NCBI GenBank assembly: GCA_937907605.1
Contig: CALCYI010000027.1
Coordinates: 10,788 to 74,787, forward strand
From: an uncultured Clostridia bacterium
GTDB lineage: Bacteria > Bacillota > Clostridia > Oscillospirales > Acutalibacteraceae
Length of the DNA stretch: 64,000 nucleotides
Direction: 5' to 3'
This document shows, in pieces, positions 8,450 through 17,468 of this stretch; positions within the stretch are counted from its first letter, which is position 1; the number at the start of each line of letters is the position of its first letter. The notes beneath the pieces were generated by a model, which saw only the letters and a program-made list of their open reading frames with translations, was not told the DNA's origin and did no database searches. The translations under genes were made by a program, and so were the position numbers.

Positions 8450-9259
8450 ATGGCAGTTGGAAGTCTGAGAAGACTATTCAAAAAGGAAAGCTCAACCGAG
8501 GACGAGATTAAGCAATTACTCGTTGACGATGACGAGGGCGAAATCGAGGTATCGCAGCGTGAGATGATAAAGAACATCTTCGATTTTGACGATACCAACG
8601 CGGGCGATATTATGACCCACAGGACCGATATAGTCGCGGTTAATGAGGATTCAAGCCTTATCGACGTTGCTAAAACGGCGCTTGAGGAGGGCTGCTCGCG
8701 TATTCCGATTTACCGCGAGGACCTTGACGATATCGTGGGGATTATCTACGTTAAGGATTTGCTTAAATTCATCGGTGTTGAAATTCCGAAGGACGAGTCG
8801 CTTAAGGACTATTTAAGGGAACCTCTTTTCGTACCCGAAACCATACCCTGCGGTACTCTTTTTGCAAGAATGACTGAGTCGAGAATACAGCTTGCGATAG
8901 TCGTTGACGAGTACGGCGGAACTGCGGGGCTCGTAACTCTTGAGGACGTGCTTGAGGAGCTCGTCGGCGAGATTGAGGACGAGTACGACGAGGAGGAGCA
9001 GAGTATTAAGAAGGTTGACGATAATACGTATATCTTTGAGGGAATCTGCGATATCGAGGACGCGGGCGAAGCGCTCGGCATAACCTTCCCCGAGGGCGAT
9101 TACGATACTCTCGCAGGCTTTGTTATAAGCCGTCTCGGCTTTGTACCGAGTGATATTGACGAGAATACTCAGCTCAAATTTGAAAATATAGTTTTCACTA
9201 TCCTCAAGGTTGAGGACAGAAGAATAGAAAGAATAAAGGCAGTTAAGGATAACGATTAA
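8450..9259 (+). CDS. CBS-pair / CorC_HlyC domain protein (hemolysin-C-like, CorC type)
   Basis: 269 residues without membrane segments. A CBS pair spans about residues 55-180 ([20 protein letters not shown], then [32 protein letters not shown]), followed by the CorC_HlyC/transporter-associated domain (residues 185-265, [15 protein letters not shown]). This is the CorC form without the DUF21 membrane domain. CorC proteins influence Mg/Co efflux and are often next to ybeY, as here. It begins a chain with one-base stop/start overlap to phoH. Confidence 0.88.
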   Translation: MAVGSLRRLFKKESSTEDEIKQLLVDDDEGEIEVSQREMIKNIFDFDDTNAGDIMTHRTDIVAVNEDSSLIDVAKTALEEGCSRIPIYREDLDDIVGIIYVKDLLKFIGVEIPKDESLKDYLREPLFVPETIPCGTLFARMTESRIQLAIVVDEYGGTAGLVTLEDVLEELVGEIEDEYDEEEQSIKKVDDNTYIFEGICDIEDAGEALGITFPEGDYDTLAGFVISRLGFVPSDIDENTQLKFENIVFTILKVEDRRIERIKAVKDND

Positions 9260-10224
9260 TGACAGAACAGGCAATTACGCTCGAGGGTGTTGAACAGGCT
9301 TCGTCCCTCTTCGGCTCCTTCGATGAAAATATTAGGATTGTAGAGCGCGAATTTTCCGTATCAATCGTATCACGCGGAGCGGATTTAAAGATTATGGGCG
9401 ACGCTGAAAACGTTGATAAGGCTGTAAGAGCGGTAAAATCCCTCCTGCTTTATATCAGCAAGGGAGAGCCGCTTACCGAACAGAATATAAGGTACGTTAT
9501 GTCCCTTGTAAACGAGGGCAACGAGGACAAGCTTTCATCAATGACTACGGATTCAATCTGTATCACCTCAAAGGGCAGACCCGTAAAGCCGAAAACCCTC
9601 GGACAGAGGAAGTATACCGAGGCGATTAAGGATAATACGATTACCTTCGGTATTGGTCCTGCAGGTACGGGTAAAACCTATCTTGCCGTCGCGATGGCGG
9701 TAACGGCTTTCAGAGCTAAGGAGGTAAACCGTATTATCCTTACCCGTCCCGCAGTTGAGGCGGGTGAAAAGCTCGGCTTCCTTCCCGGCGACTTACAGAG
9801 CAAGGTTGACCCATATCTCCGTCCGCTTTACGACGCGCTTTTCGATATGCTCGGAGCTGAAAATTTCCAGCGTTATCAGGAAAGGGGAGCAATCGAGGTT
9901 GCGCCGCTTGCGTATATGAGGGGAAGAACGCTCGACGACAGCTTTATAATTCTTGATGAGGCACAGAATACCACGCCAGAGCAGATGAAGATGTTTTTAA
10001 CCCGTCTCGGCTTTCATTCAAAGATGGTCGTAACGGGCGATATTACCCAGATTGACCTTCCCGACGGTAAGCACTCGGGCTTGGTAACGGTAATGAATAT
10101 ATTAAAGAACGTAAACGATATTGAGATTATACGCTTTAACAGAAAGGATGTTGTACGCCACAGGCTTGTACAGGATATTATCGACGCGTATCAGAAATAT
10201 GACGAGGAGAAAAATAAGCAATGA
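9259..10224 (+). CDS. phoH: PhoH family ATPase (YbeZ-like)
   Basis: 321 residues. An N-terminal region resembling a KH fold (SIVSRGADLKIMGDAENVDKA) precedes a P-loop ATPase: Walker A GPAGTGKTYLA near residue 130, Walker B FIILDEAQNTT, and MVVTGDITQIDLP. PhoH/YbeZ is an ATPase linked to RNA helicase-like activity that works with YbeY in rRNA and RNA quality control. It overlaps the CBS gene by one base and ybeY by four (ATGA), matching the common ybeZ-ybeY pairing. Confidence 0.92.
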   Translation: MTEQAITLEGVEQASSLFGSFDENIRIVEREFSVSIVSRGADLKIMGDAENVDKAVRAVKSLLLYISKGEPLTEQNIRYVMSLVNEGNEDKLSSMTTDSICITSKGRPVKPKTLGQRKYTEAIKDNTITFGIGPAGTGKTYLAVAMAVTAFRAKEVNRIILTRPAVEAGEKLGFLPGDLQSKVDPYLRPLYDALFDMLGAENFQRYQERGAIEVAPLAYMRGRTLDDSFIILDEAQNTTPEQMKMFLTRLGFHSKMVVTGDITQIDLPDGKHSGLVTVMNILKNVNDIEIIRFNRKDVVRHRLVQDIIDAYQKYDEEKNKQ

Positions 10225-10724
10225 ACCAAGTAAAAGTTATTATCTCCAATGACCAGAAGGCTGTAAAAATTCCAACGGGCATAAGGCTTCTTATACGCCG
10301 CTGCTGCCACGCAGTGCTCGAGGAGGAGGGCTTCAGCGATAACGCGGAGGTAAGCGTACGCTTTGTTGATAACGAGATTATTCACGAATTAAACCGTGAT
10401 TTCAGAAATGTTGACAGGGAGACTGACGTTCTCTCCTTCCCGCTCGGCGAAAACGGAGTTTACGACACCAATCTTGATACGGGCGCAAAGCTGCTCGGGG
10501 ATATCGTTATTTCCGTTCCGAAGGCTGTTGAGCAGGCTGAGCTTTATAACCACTCTCTGCAGAGGGAAATAGGCTTTTTAACCGTTCACAGTATGCTTCA
10601 CCTTCTCGGCTACGACCACGAAAGGGGCGGTATCGAGGAGGTACATATGAGGGAAAAAGAGGAAACCGTGCTTACCAAAATCGGTCTTAAGCGCGATAAT
10701 TCTTACTATATGGAAGAGGAATAA
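10221..10724 (+). CDS. ybeY: Endoribonuclease / 16S rRNA maturation factor YbeY
   Basis: 167 residues. The zinc site is the family motif HSMLHLLGYDHE near residues 120-133. The conserved RFVDNEIIHELNRDFRNVDRETDVLSFP block precedes it. YbeY cleaves RNA and is needed for 16S rRNA 3' end processing and ribosome quality control. It is slightly longer than the E. coli protein because of an extended C-terminus ending MEEE. Gene order phoH-ybeY-era is standard for Firmicutes, though the diacylglycerol kinase (dgkA) often placed between ybeY and era is missing. Confidence 0.95.
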   Translation: MNQVKVIISNDQKAVKIPTGIRLLIRRCCHAVLEEEGFSDNAEVSVRFVDNEIIHELNRDFRNVDRETDVLSFPLGENGVYDTNLDTGAKLLGDIVISVPKAVEQAELYNHSLQREIGFLTVHSMLHLLGYDHERGGIEEVHMREKEETVLTKIGLKRDNSYYMEEE

Positions 10725-10727
10725 TTA

Positions 10728-11615
10728 ATGACAAAAACTGCTTTTATAGCGATTGTGGGCTGCCCGAACGTAGGGAAGTCGTCGATACTTAATAAAATGC
10801 TCGGACAGAAAATCGCGATAGTAAGCTCAAAGCCTCAGACCACGAGAACGAAGATTATGGGCGTTCTGACCGAGGGCGAAACTCAGCTTGTTTTTACCGA
10901 CACCCCGGGTTACCACAAGCCCCATAACAAGCTCGGCGAAAAAATGTACAAGGCGGTCGGCGATTCCCTCGGCGGAATCGACGCCTGTCTTTTTGTAACT
11001 GAGGCAAAGGGCGAAATCAAAAAGGGCGAAAAGGAGCTTATCGAAAAGTTTAAAAAGCTCGGCGCGCCCGTAATACTTGCGATAAATAAAATTGATATGC
11101 TCTCCGACAAGGAGGAGCTTTTAAAACGAATTGTGGAGTTTAATAAGCTCTACGATTTTACGGCTACCGTTCCCGTGTGTGCCGCAACGGGCGAGCATAT
11201 TGACGAGCTTATTGAGGAAATGGATAAGCTCGCCGTAGAGTCTCCTCACTTTTTCCCCGACGATACGCTGACCGACCAGCCCGAAAGGGTACTCGCTGCG
11301 GAGATAATAAGGGAAAAAATCCTTCGCCTTATGGACAAGGAGGTACCGCACGGAATAGCCGTATCCATTGAAAAAATGAGGGAGCGCGACGACGCGGACA
11401 TACTCGATATTGAGGCGACTATTTACTGTGAGCGCGAGAGCCATAAGGGTATGGTAATCGGCAAAAAGGGCGCAATGCTTAAGAAAATCTCAACCTTTGC
11501 GCGCCAGGATTTAGAAAAATTCTTCGGTATAAAGGTCAACCTTCAAACCTGGGTTAAGGTCAAGGAGGACTGGCGCAACCGCGAGGGCTTAATTCATAAT
11601 TTCGGATTGGATTAA
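10728..11615 (+). CDS. era: GTPase Era
   Basis: 295 residues, family length. G1 is GCPNVGKSS (residues about 11-19), G3 is DTPGYHKP, G4 is NKID and a type II KH domain closes the protein (GMVIGKKGAMLKKI near residue 245). Era binds the 3' end of 16S rRNA during small-subunit assembly and couples to growth control. It lies 3 bases after ybeY and 54 bases before the yqzL-like gene. Confidence 0.97.
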   Translation: MTKTAFIAIVGCPNVGKSSILNKMLGQKIAIVSSKPQTTRTKIMGVLTEGETQLVFTDTPGYHKPHNKLGEKMYKAVGDSLGGIDACLFVTEAKGEIKKGEKELIEKFKKLGAPVILAINKIDMLSDKEELLKRIVEFNKLYDFTATVPVCAATGEHIDELIEEMDKLAVESPHFFPDDTLTDQPERVLAAEIIREKILRLMDKEVPHGIAVSIEKMRERDDADILDIEATIYCERESHKGMVIGKKGAMLKKISTFARQDLEKFFGIKVNLQTWVKVKEDWRNREGLIHNFGLD

Positions 11616-11669
11616 TTTAACACAAATGGTGAGTGCCCCATAGGATAAAATAACTATGGAGGCGATATT

Positions 11670-11810
11670 ATGGATGAGCTTTGGCTTCAGTTTACCCAGA
11701 CGGGCAGAGTCGACGACTATTTAAGATATAAAAACGTGACGAAAGATAACGCTAATGCAGACGAAAACGAAGGGCTTGATAATAAGGGAACAGACTATCG
11801 GGGAGAGTGA
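11670..11810 (+). CDS. yqzL: YqzL-like small protein
   Basis: 46 residues, start MDELWLQFTQTGRVDDYL. Its position between era and recO and the W-x2-F-x2-TG-x4-YL pattern match the short YqzL family of Firmicutes, whose function is unknown. The start has a good SD (TATGGAGGCG, 11656-11665). The 3' end overlaps recO by 56 bases in another frame, so the two are probably translationally coupled. The overlapping tail after the conserved N-terminus is hydrophilic and probably unconstrained. Confidence 0.75.
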   Translation: MDELWLQFTQTGRVDDYLRYKNVTKDNANADENEGLDNKGTDYRGE

Positions 11811-12501
11811 CAGGCTTGTCACTCTTTTAAGCGAGGACTTAGGACTTGTCAAGGCGTTTGTAAGAAGGGCTAAAAGCATTAAGAGCCAGAACCTTTCCGC
11901 GACCTCGCTTTTTGCTTACGGAGAGTTTTCAATCTACCGCGGGCGCGACGCTTACGTTATTGATAACGCCGTTCCGATAGAGGTCTTTTTCGAGCTGAGG
12001 CAGGATATTGAGCGCCTTGCGCTTGCTCAGTATTTTGCCCAGCTTACATATTATCTCGGAAGCGAGGAGCAGCCCTCGCACGAAATGCTAAGAGTAATTT
12101 TAAACGCGCTTCATCTGCTCTGCAAGGGTAAAAGAAACGTGAAAATTATCAAAGCCGCGGTTGAGATGAGAATGCTCTGCCTCGGCGGCTATATGCCTAA
12201 TATTCTCGCGTGCTACCGCTGCGGAGAATACGAGAGCGACCCTATGTTTTTTGATATTGAAGAGGGCTGTATCTATTGTAAAAACTGTTTCAGAAATAAT
12301 GCTGTAACCGCGCCGCTCGGCGTAATTACGGCTATTCGGTTTATTTGCCTTTCAAATGATATTTCAAGGATTTTCTCCTTCTCCTTAAGCGAGGAAAATC
12401 TTGAAATTCTTTCCTCAATCTGTGAAAAATACCTTATTTCAAGGGTTGACGGGAAGCTTACCACGCTTGAATTTTATAAATCACTTTCCCTCGGAGAATA
12501 A
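11755..12501 (+). CDS. recO: DNA repair protein RecO
   Basis: 248 residues. The N-terminal OB fold starts TKGLIIREQTIGESDRLVTLLSEDLG. A four-cysteine zinc site lies near residues 150-175 (CYRCG ... CIYCKNC). RecO, with RecR, loads RecA on SSB-coated single strands during gap repair. There is no clear SD for ATG 11755 because the start lies inside the yqzL-like gene. It overlaps mutS2 by one base. Confidence 0.94.
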   Translation: MQTKTKGLIIREQTIGESDRLVTLLSEDLGLVKAFVRRAKSIKSQNLSATSLFAYGEFSIYRGRDAYVIDNAVPIEVFFELRQDIERLALAQYFAQLTYYLGSEEQPSHEMLRVILNALHLLCKGKRNVKIIKAAVEMRMLCLGGYMPNILACYRCGEYESDPMFFDIEEGCIYCKNCFRNNAVTAPLGVITAIRFICLSNDISRIFSFSLSEENLEILSSICEKYLISRVDGKLTTLEFYKSLSLGE

Positions 12502-14876
12502 TGATGGATAAATACTACGAAACCTTAGAGCTTGATAAAATACTTGAAATGCTCAGGGAGGAAACCTCCTGCGAGGACGCCGCCGAGCTTGCGCTCGAGG
12601 TAAGACCGAGCACGGATTTTATTGAGGTGTGCAGTTTGCTGAAGCAGACTGAGGACGCCTTTTCTCTTCTCGCGCGCTTCGGCGCGCCGTCCTTCGGCGG
12701 TCTTAAAAATATCAATAATCCGCTCGCAAGGGCGAACGCGGGCGGCTCGCTTAATCAGAGGGAGCTGCTTAGAATAGGCTACACCTTAAGGGCGATAAGA
12801 GTCCTTAACGAGTGGCGCTCCCATTGCAGCGGCGTTTCAACCTCTCTTGACTATCTCTTTGACGCAATTACGATAAATAAATACTTAGAGGACAGGATTT
12901 TCTCCTGCATTATCAACGAGGACGAAATTGCCGACAAAGCCTCCGAGCTGCTTTCGGATATAAGGCGTAAGATAAGGGTAAAATCCTCTTCGGTAAGAGA
13001 GAAAATGGATTCAATGATTCATTCCGCTCATTACCAGAAATTCCTTCAGGAGCCTATTGTAACCCAGCGTAACGGACGTTTTGTCGTTCCTGTCAAGGCG
13101 GAGCACAGAGGAGACGTCCCGGGCCTCGTTCACGATACCTCGTCAAGCGGCGCGACGGTGTTCATTGAGCCTATCAGTGTGGTCGAGGCGAATAACGATA
13201 TTAAAATGCTTGAGGGTCAGGAACGCGAGGAAATACAGCGTATTCTGTATGAGCTTTCCTCGGAGGCGGGAAGCTTTGCGGAGCCAATTAAGGCGAGCTA
13301 CTATGCGGGCGTTCAGCTCAATTTGATTTTTGCGAAGGCTCACCTTGCGTATAAGATGAAGGCGACGATGCCTATCGTAAATACGGATGGAATTATTGAA
13401 CTTAAAAAGGCGCGCCACCCGCTGATTGATAAGAGCAGGGTAGTGCCCGTCGATATTTCGCTCGGTGAGGATTTCGATACCCTCGTAATTACGGGTCCCA
13501 ACACCGGCGGTAAAACCGTATCAATTAAAACTATCGGTCTGCTTACCTTAATGACTATGTGCGGGCTTCTAATTCCCGCCTCGGACAAGTCTAAAATTTC
13601 CGTATTTGATAAGGTGCTCGTTGATATAGGCGACGAGCAGAGCATAGATCAGAGTCTTTCCACCTTCTCGTCCCATATGACGAATATTATCAGCATTATC
13701 GAAAGGGCTGACGAAAGCTCGCTCGTGCTAATTGACGAGCTCGGCGCAGGCACAGACCCTATCGAGGGCGCCGCGCTTGCAGTGTCGATTATCGAAAAGC
13801 TGAGGAGCAAGGGCGCCAGGATTGCCGCTACTACTCACTATGCGGAGCTTAAGGCGTACGCGCTCGATACAAAGGGCGTAACCAACGGCTGCTGCGAATT
13901 TGACGTAGAAACTCTCAGCCCGACCTACCGCCTTTTAATCGGCGTGCCGGGACGTTCAAACGCCTTCGCAATCTCTCAGAGGCTCGGTATGGATGCCGAC
14001 GTTATCGAAAACGCAAAGCGTATCGTGGGCAACGAAAACAGGGATTTTGAGTCCGTGCTTGAAAGGCTTGAACAGACCCGCCAGACGCTTGAAGCGGAGC
14101 AGAGGAAAGCCGAGGAGGCTACCGAACGCGCCAAAAAGATTGAGGCTAAGGCTAAGAGCGAACGCGACAGGATTGAGCAGCTTAAGAAGAACGAGCTTGA
14201 AAAGGCGAAGCAGCAGGCGCAGTCCCTGCTTGATAAAGCAAAAAGGCAGTCCTCCGAATTTCTGCTTGAGCTTGAAAAGCTTAAAAGGGAGCAGGAGGGC
14301 GCGAGCGCTACCGAAACCGCGCGTAAAACGAGGCGTATTATTAAAAACCAGCTCGGCGAAATGGACGACCTCGTTAATCCGCAGGAGCTTGCTCAGAATT
14401 GGGATTACGATTATAAGCTCCCGCGCGAGCCCGTTGTGGGCGACAGTGTAATTATCAGAGGAATAGGCGAGGGCGAGATAGTCGAGATTAATAACGACAG
14501 AATTCTCGTCAAATCGGGCATACTCAAAACCCGCGTAAAGCTCTCCGACATAATGATTACGGAGAAAAAGAAGGCTGAAAAGAAGCCCGCACAACGCGGA
14601 GTATACCGTACCTCCTCGCGCGCCGACGCGGACGTTAAGTCCGAGCTTGACCTGAGAGGTCAGACCGTTGAGGAGGCAATCGGCAACCTCGGCGTGTTTA
14701 TTGATAAATGCGTGCTTAACGGACTCGGCGAGATAAGAATTATTCACGGCAAGGGCACGGGCGCGCTGAGAAACGCCGTTAACGAGGAGCTCAGGCATCA
14801 CCCGAACGTAGAGGAATACCGCCTCGGGAAATGGGGCGAGGGCGACAACGGAGTCACAATAGTTAAGATAAAATAA
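12501..14876 (+). CDS. mutS2: MutS2 (RqcU) ATPase with Smr endonuclease domain
   Basis: 791 residues, family length. The ATPase has Walker A GPNTGGKTVS (about residue 332) and LVLIDELGAGTDPIEGAALA. A long charged coiled coil runs from about residue 510 to 610. The C-terminal Smr domain (about 715-791) has LDLRG and IIHGKGTGALR. MutS2 suppresses recombination and in Bacillus also helps rescue collided ribosomes. ATG 12501 overlaps the recO stop; ATG 12504 is an equal alternative. rqcH, the partner in ribosome rescue, is at 54684. Confidence 0.95.
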   Translation: MMDKYYETLELDKILEMLREETSCEDAAELALEVRPSTDFIEVCSLLKQTEDAFSLLARFGAPSFGGLKNINNPLARANAGGSLNQRELLRIGYTLRAIRVLNEWRSHCSGVSTSLDYLFDAITINKYLEDRIFSCIINEDEIADKASELLSDIRRKIRVKSSSVREKMDSMIHSAHYQKFLQEPIVTQRNGRFVVPVKAEHRGDVPGLVHDTSSSGATVFIEPISVVEANNDIKMLEGQEREEIQRILYELSSEAGSFAEPIKASYYAGVQLNLIFAKAHLAYKMKATMPIVNTDGIIELKKARHPLIDKSRVVPVDISLGEDFDTLVITGPNTGGKTVSIKTIGLLTLMTMCGLLIPASDKSKISVFDKVLVDIGDEQSIDQSLSTFSSHMTNIISIIERADESSLVLIDELGAGTDPIEGAALAVSIIEKLRSKGARIAATTHYAELKAYALDTKGVTNGCCEFDVETLSPTYRLLIGVPGRSNAFAISQRLGMDADVIENAKRIVGNENRDFESVLERLEQTRQTLEAEQRKAEEATERAKKIEAKAKSERDRIEQLKKNELEKAKQQAQSLLDKAKRQSSEFLLELEKLKREQEGASATETARKTRRIIKNQLGEMDDLVNPQELAQNWDYDYKLPREPVVGDSVIIRGIGEGEIVEINNDRILVKSGILKTRVKLSDIMITEKKKAEKKPAQRGVYRTSSRADADVKSELDLRGQTVEEAIGNLGVFIDKCVLNGLGEIRIIHGKGTGALRNAVNEELRHHPNVEEYRLGKWGEGDNGVTIVKIK

Positions 14877-14932
14877 GTTCAGAATTGTGGTCTGTAAAGG
14901 TCGTAAATACTACACCTTGTGCCCGAAAAATT

Positions 14933-14949
14933 TGTTATAAAATTGTAAA
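14933..14949 (+). promoter_or_regulatory. Possible WalR-type box upstream of ylxM-ffh
   Basis: TGTTAT-AAAAT-TGTAAA fits the published WalR consensus TGTWAH-N5-TGTWAH. It lies 20 bases upstream of the ylxM promoter -35 box. The surroundings are AT-rich, so a chance match is quite possible. Confidence 0.3.
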
Positions 14950-14969
14950 AAATATTCTCCGTATTTTCC

Positions 14970-14998
14970 TTGACAAGAGGATATTGTTATTGTATAAT
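14970..14998 (+). promoter_or_regulatory. Perfect-consensus sigma-A promoter for ylxM-ffh
   Basis: TTGACA at 14970-14975, exactly 17 bases, TATAAT at 14993-14998. Expected start of transcription is near 15005, inside the left arm of the following hairpin. Confidence 0.9.
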
Positions 14999-15047
14999 AG
15001 TCACCGCTGTAAAGATGTTTGACTTTACACCAGCGGTGACTATTTTT
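14998..15047 (+). promoter_or_regulatory. Large hairpin plus T-run immediately after the ylxM promoter
   Basis: Arms TAGTCACCGCTG and CAGCGGTGACTA, extended inside by TGTAAAG / CTTTACA, followed by five T. It could be a terminator for mutS2 read-through. Since transcription from the promoter begins within it, a shortened stem plus T-run in the new transcript could also act as a leader attenuator. The SD of ylxM starts 3 bases after it. Confidence 0.75.
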
Positions 15048-15063
15048 GAAGGGAGAGAGTATA

Positions 15064-15429
15064 GTGGCAAAGAATCTTGAAATATCCGTATTGCTCGATT
15101 TTTACGGCGAAATGCTTACTGCTAAGCAGCGCGATTTTCTTGATTTATATTATAACGAGGACCTCTCCTTAGCTGAAATAGCGGAGAACGAGGGCATAAC
15201 CCGTCAGGGCGTAAGGGACTCTATCAAGAGGGCTGAGGCTCAGCTTTTCGATATGGAGGGCAAGCTTCACCTTTCAAAGCGCTTTTCAGAGCTTAAGGAC
15301 GGGCTCGGCGAGATAGAGGAGTGCGCCGATAAGATTTTTGACTATAATCTCAACCATTCTCTTTCAAGGGAAATTAACGATAACGTTGCAAGGATTAAAT
15401 CCCTTGCAGAGTATCTGTCTGAACAGTAA
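15064..15429 (+). CDS. ylxM: YlxM/p13-like HTH protein, SRP-associated
   Basis: 121 residues from GTG 15064. The N-terminal half is a sigma-70 region-4-like helix-turn-helix (LLDFYGEMLTAKQRDFLDLYY, then SLAEIAENEGITRQGVRDSI). YlxM precedes ffh in most Firmicutes and in streptococci modulates SRP GTPase activity. SD GGGAGAG (15051-15057) is 6 bases before GTG; an in-frame TTG at 15046 lies upstream of this SD. A 14-base gap separates it from ffh. Confidence 0.88.
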   Translation: MAKNLEISVLLDFYGEMLTAKQRDFLDLYYNEDLSLAEIAENEGITRQGVRDSIKRAEAQLFDMEGKLHLSKRFSELKDGLGEIEECADKIFDYNLNHSLSREINDNVARIKSLAEYLSEQ

Positions 15430-15443
15430 AAGGATGTGAGGAC

Positions 15444-16838
15444 TTGGCATTTGAAGGACTTAGTGAGCGCCTTGAAAATTCATTCAAAAAGCTTCGTGCC
15501 AAGGGTAAGTTAACCGAGGCTGACGTTAAGGAGGCAATGCGCGAGGTGCGCCTTGCGCTGCTTGAAGCCGACGTAAACTACAAGGTATCAAAGGAATTTA
15601 CTAAAAAGGTAACCGAAAGGGCAATCGGTGCCGACGTTATGGAGAGCCTGACGCCCGGTCAGATGGTTATTAAGATAGTAAACGAAGAGCTCACCGAACT
15701 CATGGGCGGAAGCGAAGCAAGGCTTGCCATAGCAAACCACCCGCCCACTATCGTTATGATGTGCGGTCTTCAGGGTAGCGGTAAAACGACCCACTCCGCG
15801 AAGCTCGCTCTAAAACTGAAAAAAGAGGGACACAGACCCCTCCTCGTAGCCTGCGACGTATACAGACCTGCTGCTATTAAGCAGTTACAGGTAGTCGGTG
15901 AGCAGGCGGGAGTACCCGTGTTTGAAATGGGAACCGAGGACCCCGTAATTATCGCCTCCGAGGCGGTTAAGTACGCAAGGGACCACGGCAACGATTACGT
16001 GTTCCTTGACACCGCGGGACGTCTGCATATCGACGAAGCGCTTATGGCGGAGCTTACCAATATCCGCTCTACCGTTCACCCGCACGAAATCCTGCTTGTT
16101 ATTGACTCAATGACGGGTCAGGACGCGGTAAACGTAGCTAAGAGCTTTAACGAAACGCTCGGTATCGACGGCGTTATTCTTACGAAGCTCGACGGCGACA
16201 CGCGCGGCGGTGCGGCGCTTTCGGTAAGGGCTGTAACGGGAAAGCCGATAAAGTTCGTAGGTACGGGCGAAAAGCTCGACAACCTCGAAACCTTCCACCC
16301 GAGCCGTATGGCTTCCCGTATTCTCGGTATGGGCGACGTGCTATCCTTTATCGAAAAGGCTGAGCTTGCGCTCGACGAAAAGAAGGCAGCTGAGCTTGAA
16401 AAGAAGCTTGCAAAGAATAAGTTTGACCTCAACGACCTGCTTGACCAGTTTGAACAGATTGAAAAAATGGGTTCGATTAAGGACACAATCAAGCTGATTC
16501 CCGGAATCGGCAAGCAGATTAAGGACGAGGATATCGACGAAAAGGCGTTTGACCGCTTCAGAGCTATCATTTATTCGATGACAAAGCAGGAGAGGGCAAA
16601 CCCCGAAATCATCAATCCGTCAAGGAAGCGCAGGATTGCTGCGGGCTGCGGAATGAAGGTGGAGGATGTTAATAAGCTCCTCGCGCAGTTCAAGCAGATG
16701 CAGAAAATGGTGAAGAACATCGGCGGTAACAAGGGACCGAAGATGAGCAAAAAGATGCGCCGTATGATGCAGCAGAATCCCCAGATGGCTGAAAAAATGA
16801 TGGGCAATATCAAGGGCTCGAATCCCTTTGGATTTTAA
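15444..16838 (+). CDS. ffh: Signal recognition particle protein Ffh
   Basis: 464 residues with a TTG start giving MAFEGLSERLENSF, the usual Ffh N-terminus. The NG domain has GLQGSGKTT (G1), DTAGRLHID (G3), TKLDGDTRGGAAL (G4 region), and the C-terminal M domain is Met-rich (KKMRRMMQQNPQMAEKMM). Ffh binds 4.5S/SRP RNA and signal sequences and docks on FtsY for co-translational export. ftsY, which often precedes ffh in Firmicutes, is not here. Confidence 0.96.
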   Translation: MAFEGLSERLENSFKKLRAKGKLTEADVKEAMREVRLALLEADVNYKVSKEFTKKVTERAIGADVMESLTPGQMVIKIVNEELTELMGGSEARLAIANHPPTIVMMCGLQGSGKTTHSAKLALKLKKEGHRPLLVACDVYRPAAIKQLQVVGEQAGVPVFEMGTEDPVIIASEAVKYARDHGNDYVFLDTAGRLHIDEALMAELTNIRSTVHPHEILLVIDSMTGQDAVNVAKSFNETLGIDGVILTKLDGDTRGGAALSVRAVTGKPIKFVGTGEKLDNLETFHPSRMASRILGMGDVLSFIEKAELALDEKKAAELEKKLAKNKFDLNDLLDQFEQIEKMGSIKDTIKLIPGIGKQIKDEDIDEKAFDRFRAIIYSMTKQERANPEIINPSRKRRIAAGCGMKVEDVNKLLAQFKQMQKMVKNIGGNKGPKMSKKMRRMMQQNPQMAEKMMGNIKGSNPFGF

Positions 16839-16908
16839 ATCATAAATTGCGTTTCATTATTTTGAAATGTGTAAATAAATCATTTAATATATTTTGGAGG
16901 TAAGAAAA

Positions 16909-17151
16909 ATGGCAGTAAAAATCAGACTTCGCAGAATGGGCGCAAAGAAGGCTCCCTTCTACCGTGTAGTAGTAGCAGATTCAAGGTATCCCCGTGACGG
17001 TCGTTTCATCGAGGAAATCGGTACGTATAATCCGATGAGAGACCCTGCTGAAATCAAGATTGACGCAGAGATGGCTAAGAAGTGGCTCTCAAACGGCGCT
17101 CAGCCTACCGATACTGTTAAGGCACTTCTCAAGAAGGAAGGCATCCTTTAA
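16909..17151 (+). CDS. rpsP: 30S ribosomal protein S16
   Basis: 80 residues, start [19 protein letters not shown], typical bS16 sequence ([14 protein letters not shown]). ATG 16909 has SD TTGGAGG (16894-16900), whose own TTG is a spurious in-frame start. It sits in the usual ffh-rpsP-khpA-rimM-trmD order. Confidence 0.97.
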   Translation: MAVKIRLRRMGAKKAPFYRVVVADSRYPRDGRFIEEIGTYNPMRDPAEIKIDAEMAKKWLSNGAQPTDTVKALLKKEGIL

Positions 17152-17193
17152 TCATTATTCTGAATATCAACAGAATAACAGGAGGTGTTTTCT

Positions 17194-17427
17194 TTGGAGG
17201 AATTGTTGATAGCAATAACAAAGGGCTTAGTAGATAACCCTGAGGGAATTTCAATTGATGTTGACGAGCCTAACGAAGACGGCGTAACCGTTTATCATCT
17301 TCACGTTGCTGAGGGCGATATGGGACGCGTTATAGGTAAGCAGGGCAGAATTGCAAAGGCTATAAGAGTAGTTATGCGCGCTGCCGCTAACCGCAGAGAC
17401 GCGAAAATATCGGTTGAAATAGATTAA
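17194..17427 (+). CDS. khpA: KH-domain RNA-binding protein KhpA (YlqC)
   Basis: 77 residues from TTG 17194 (MEELLIAITKGLVDNPEGI). The KH motif is GRVIGKQGRIAKAIRVVM with the GxxG loop GKQG. KhpA pairs with KhpB/Jag and affects division and sRNA stability in Gram-positives. SD AGGAGGTG ends 7 bases before TTG; an in-frame GTG at 17185 lies inside that SD and is unlikely. Confidence 0.93.
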   Translation: MEELLIAITKGLVDNPEGISIDVDEPNEDGVTVYHLHVAEGDMGRVIGKQGRIAKAIRVVMRAAANRRDAKISVEID

Positions 17428-17431
17428 TGTC

Positions 17432-17456
17432 AAGCCCCGCGCTGTCGGGGCTTTAT
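17432..17456 (+). terminator. Weak hairpin between khpA and rimM
   Basis: Stem AAGCCCCG / CGGGGCTT followed by only a short T-run. It may attenuate transcription into rimM-trmD. Confidence 0.5.
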
Positions 17457-17468
17457 AATATTGTAATT

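Noticed and set aside
13956..14801. Long minus-strand reading frame (281 codons) opposite mutS2
   Set aside because: It is the shadow of the MutS2 coiled coil and Smr region; translation is Leu/Ala/Phe-rich without motifs, and no SD or promoter is present.
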